NCBI RefSeq assembly: GCF_001858025.1
Contig: NZ_LZQD01000009.1
Span: forward strand, 97,212 to 161,211
Source of the DNA: Trichormus sp. NMC-1
Lineage (GTDB): Bacteria > Cyanobacteriota > Cyanobacteriia > Cyanobacteriales > Nostocaceae
DNA length: 64,000 nucleotides
Direction of reading: 5' to 3'
The position numbers and the translations under genes were made by a program. This document shows positions 63,968-64,000 of the stretch, piece after piece (within the stretch, counting starts at the first letter, position 1; every line of letters starts with the position of its first letter). The notes beneath the pieces were generated by a model. It was not told where the DNA came from and did no database searches. It saw nothing but the letters and a program-made list of their open reading frames with translations.

Positions 63968-64000
63968 AGAAGTCAACCCCTAGGAGGAATTAAGAATTAA

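Overview
The window looks like a chromosomal segment of a filamentous, heterocyst-type (Nostocales) cyanobacterium. Seen in the sequence: AT-rich DNA, many GCGATCGC (HIP1) octamers, photosynthesis genes (psbZ, ycf54, a crtE-type prenyl synthase), and dense short tandem and palindromic repeats of the kind known from Anabaena, Nostoc and Dolichospermum. The genus cannot be fixed from the sequence alone. Most genes are housekeeping, but the intergenic DNA is crowded with repeats and there are many gene remnants, which suggests a genome undergoing erosion.

Layout. 0-7.4 kb: rsmI (runs off the left edge), a PfkB sugar kinase, a YdcF protein, a CysQ/IMPase, an RRM RNA-binding protein that has lost its last 11 codons to a TAG, a long structured leader before rpsU, an uncharacterised 295-aa protein, a lipoprotein and a methyltransferase. 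7.4-15 kb: a hairpin-ended mobile element, a GT39-type glycosyltransferase, a cbiMNQO metal-uptake operon, a gene remnant, a ferritin-like protein, a BtuF-like binding protein and mobA. 15-19.8 kb: a decaying protease/PPC/TPR cluster, then trpS preceded by a 371-bp direct duplication of its own 5' end, then a metF-type reductase. 19.9-26 kb: a DUF262/DUF1524 (GmrSD-type) putative restriction protein, an isocitrate-lyase-family remnant, a ProA paralogue without the catalytic Cys, tRNA-Gly(GCC), a roughly 330-bp TCATTRG repeat array, and ribH-psbZ. 26-35 kb: a DHH-CBS-nucleotidyltransferase tRNA enzyme, with an exact 296-bp copy of its own DNA captured 2.7 kb downstream in a second copy of the 7.4-kb mobile element; then a two-repeat hypothetical protein, a pentapeptide-repeat protein and the tldD/pmbA pair. 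35-40 kb: a one-module nonribosomal peptide synthetase (C-A-PCP-TE). 40-47 kb: mutS with an in-frame repeat insertion, a two-gene PIN nuclease/AAA ATPase module, an AI-2E family permease, a Nudix hydrolase and an OB-fold lipoprotein. 47-64 kb: folD, crtE, a DUF212 protein, a SPOR-like protein, ycf54, an NTF2-like protein, pdxJ, two Uma2 nucleases, an ABC binding-protein remnant, two unknown proteins, an ABC-2 permease, an ExoD protein, an exporter-type ABC transporter and a large CBS-PAS hybrid histidine kinase.

How genes work together. cbiMNQO, the ferritin-like protein and the BtuF-like protein form a metal/corrinoid neighbourhood. psbZ-ribH, crtE with the DUF212 gene, and tldD/pmbA look like functional or co-transcribed neighbours. 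The GmrSD-like gene and the PIN-ATPase pair are candidate defence genes. The best leads for something undescribed are the rpsU leader RNA, the PIN-ATPase operon, the mobile element that captured a gene fragment, and the isolated one-module NRPS.
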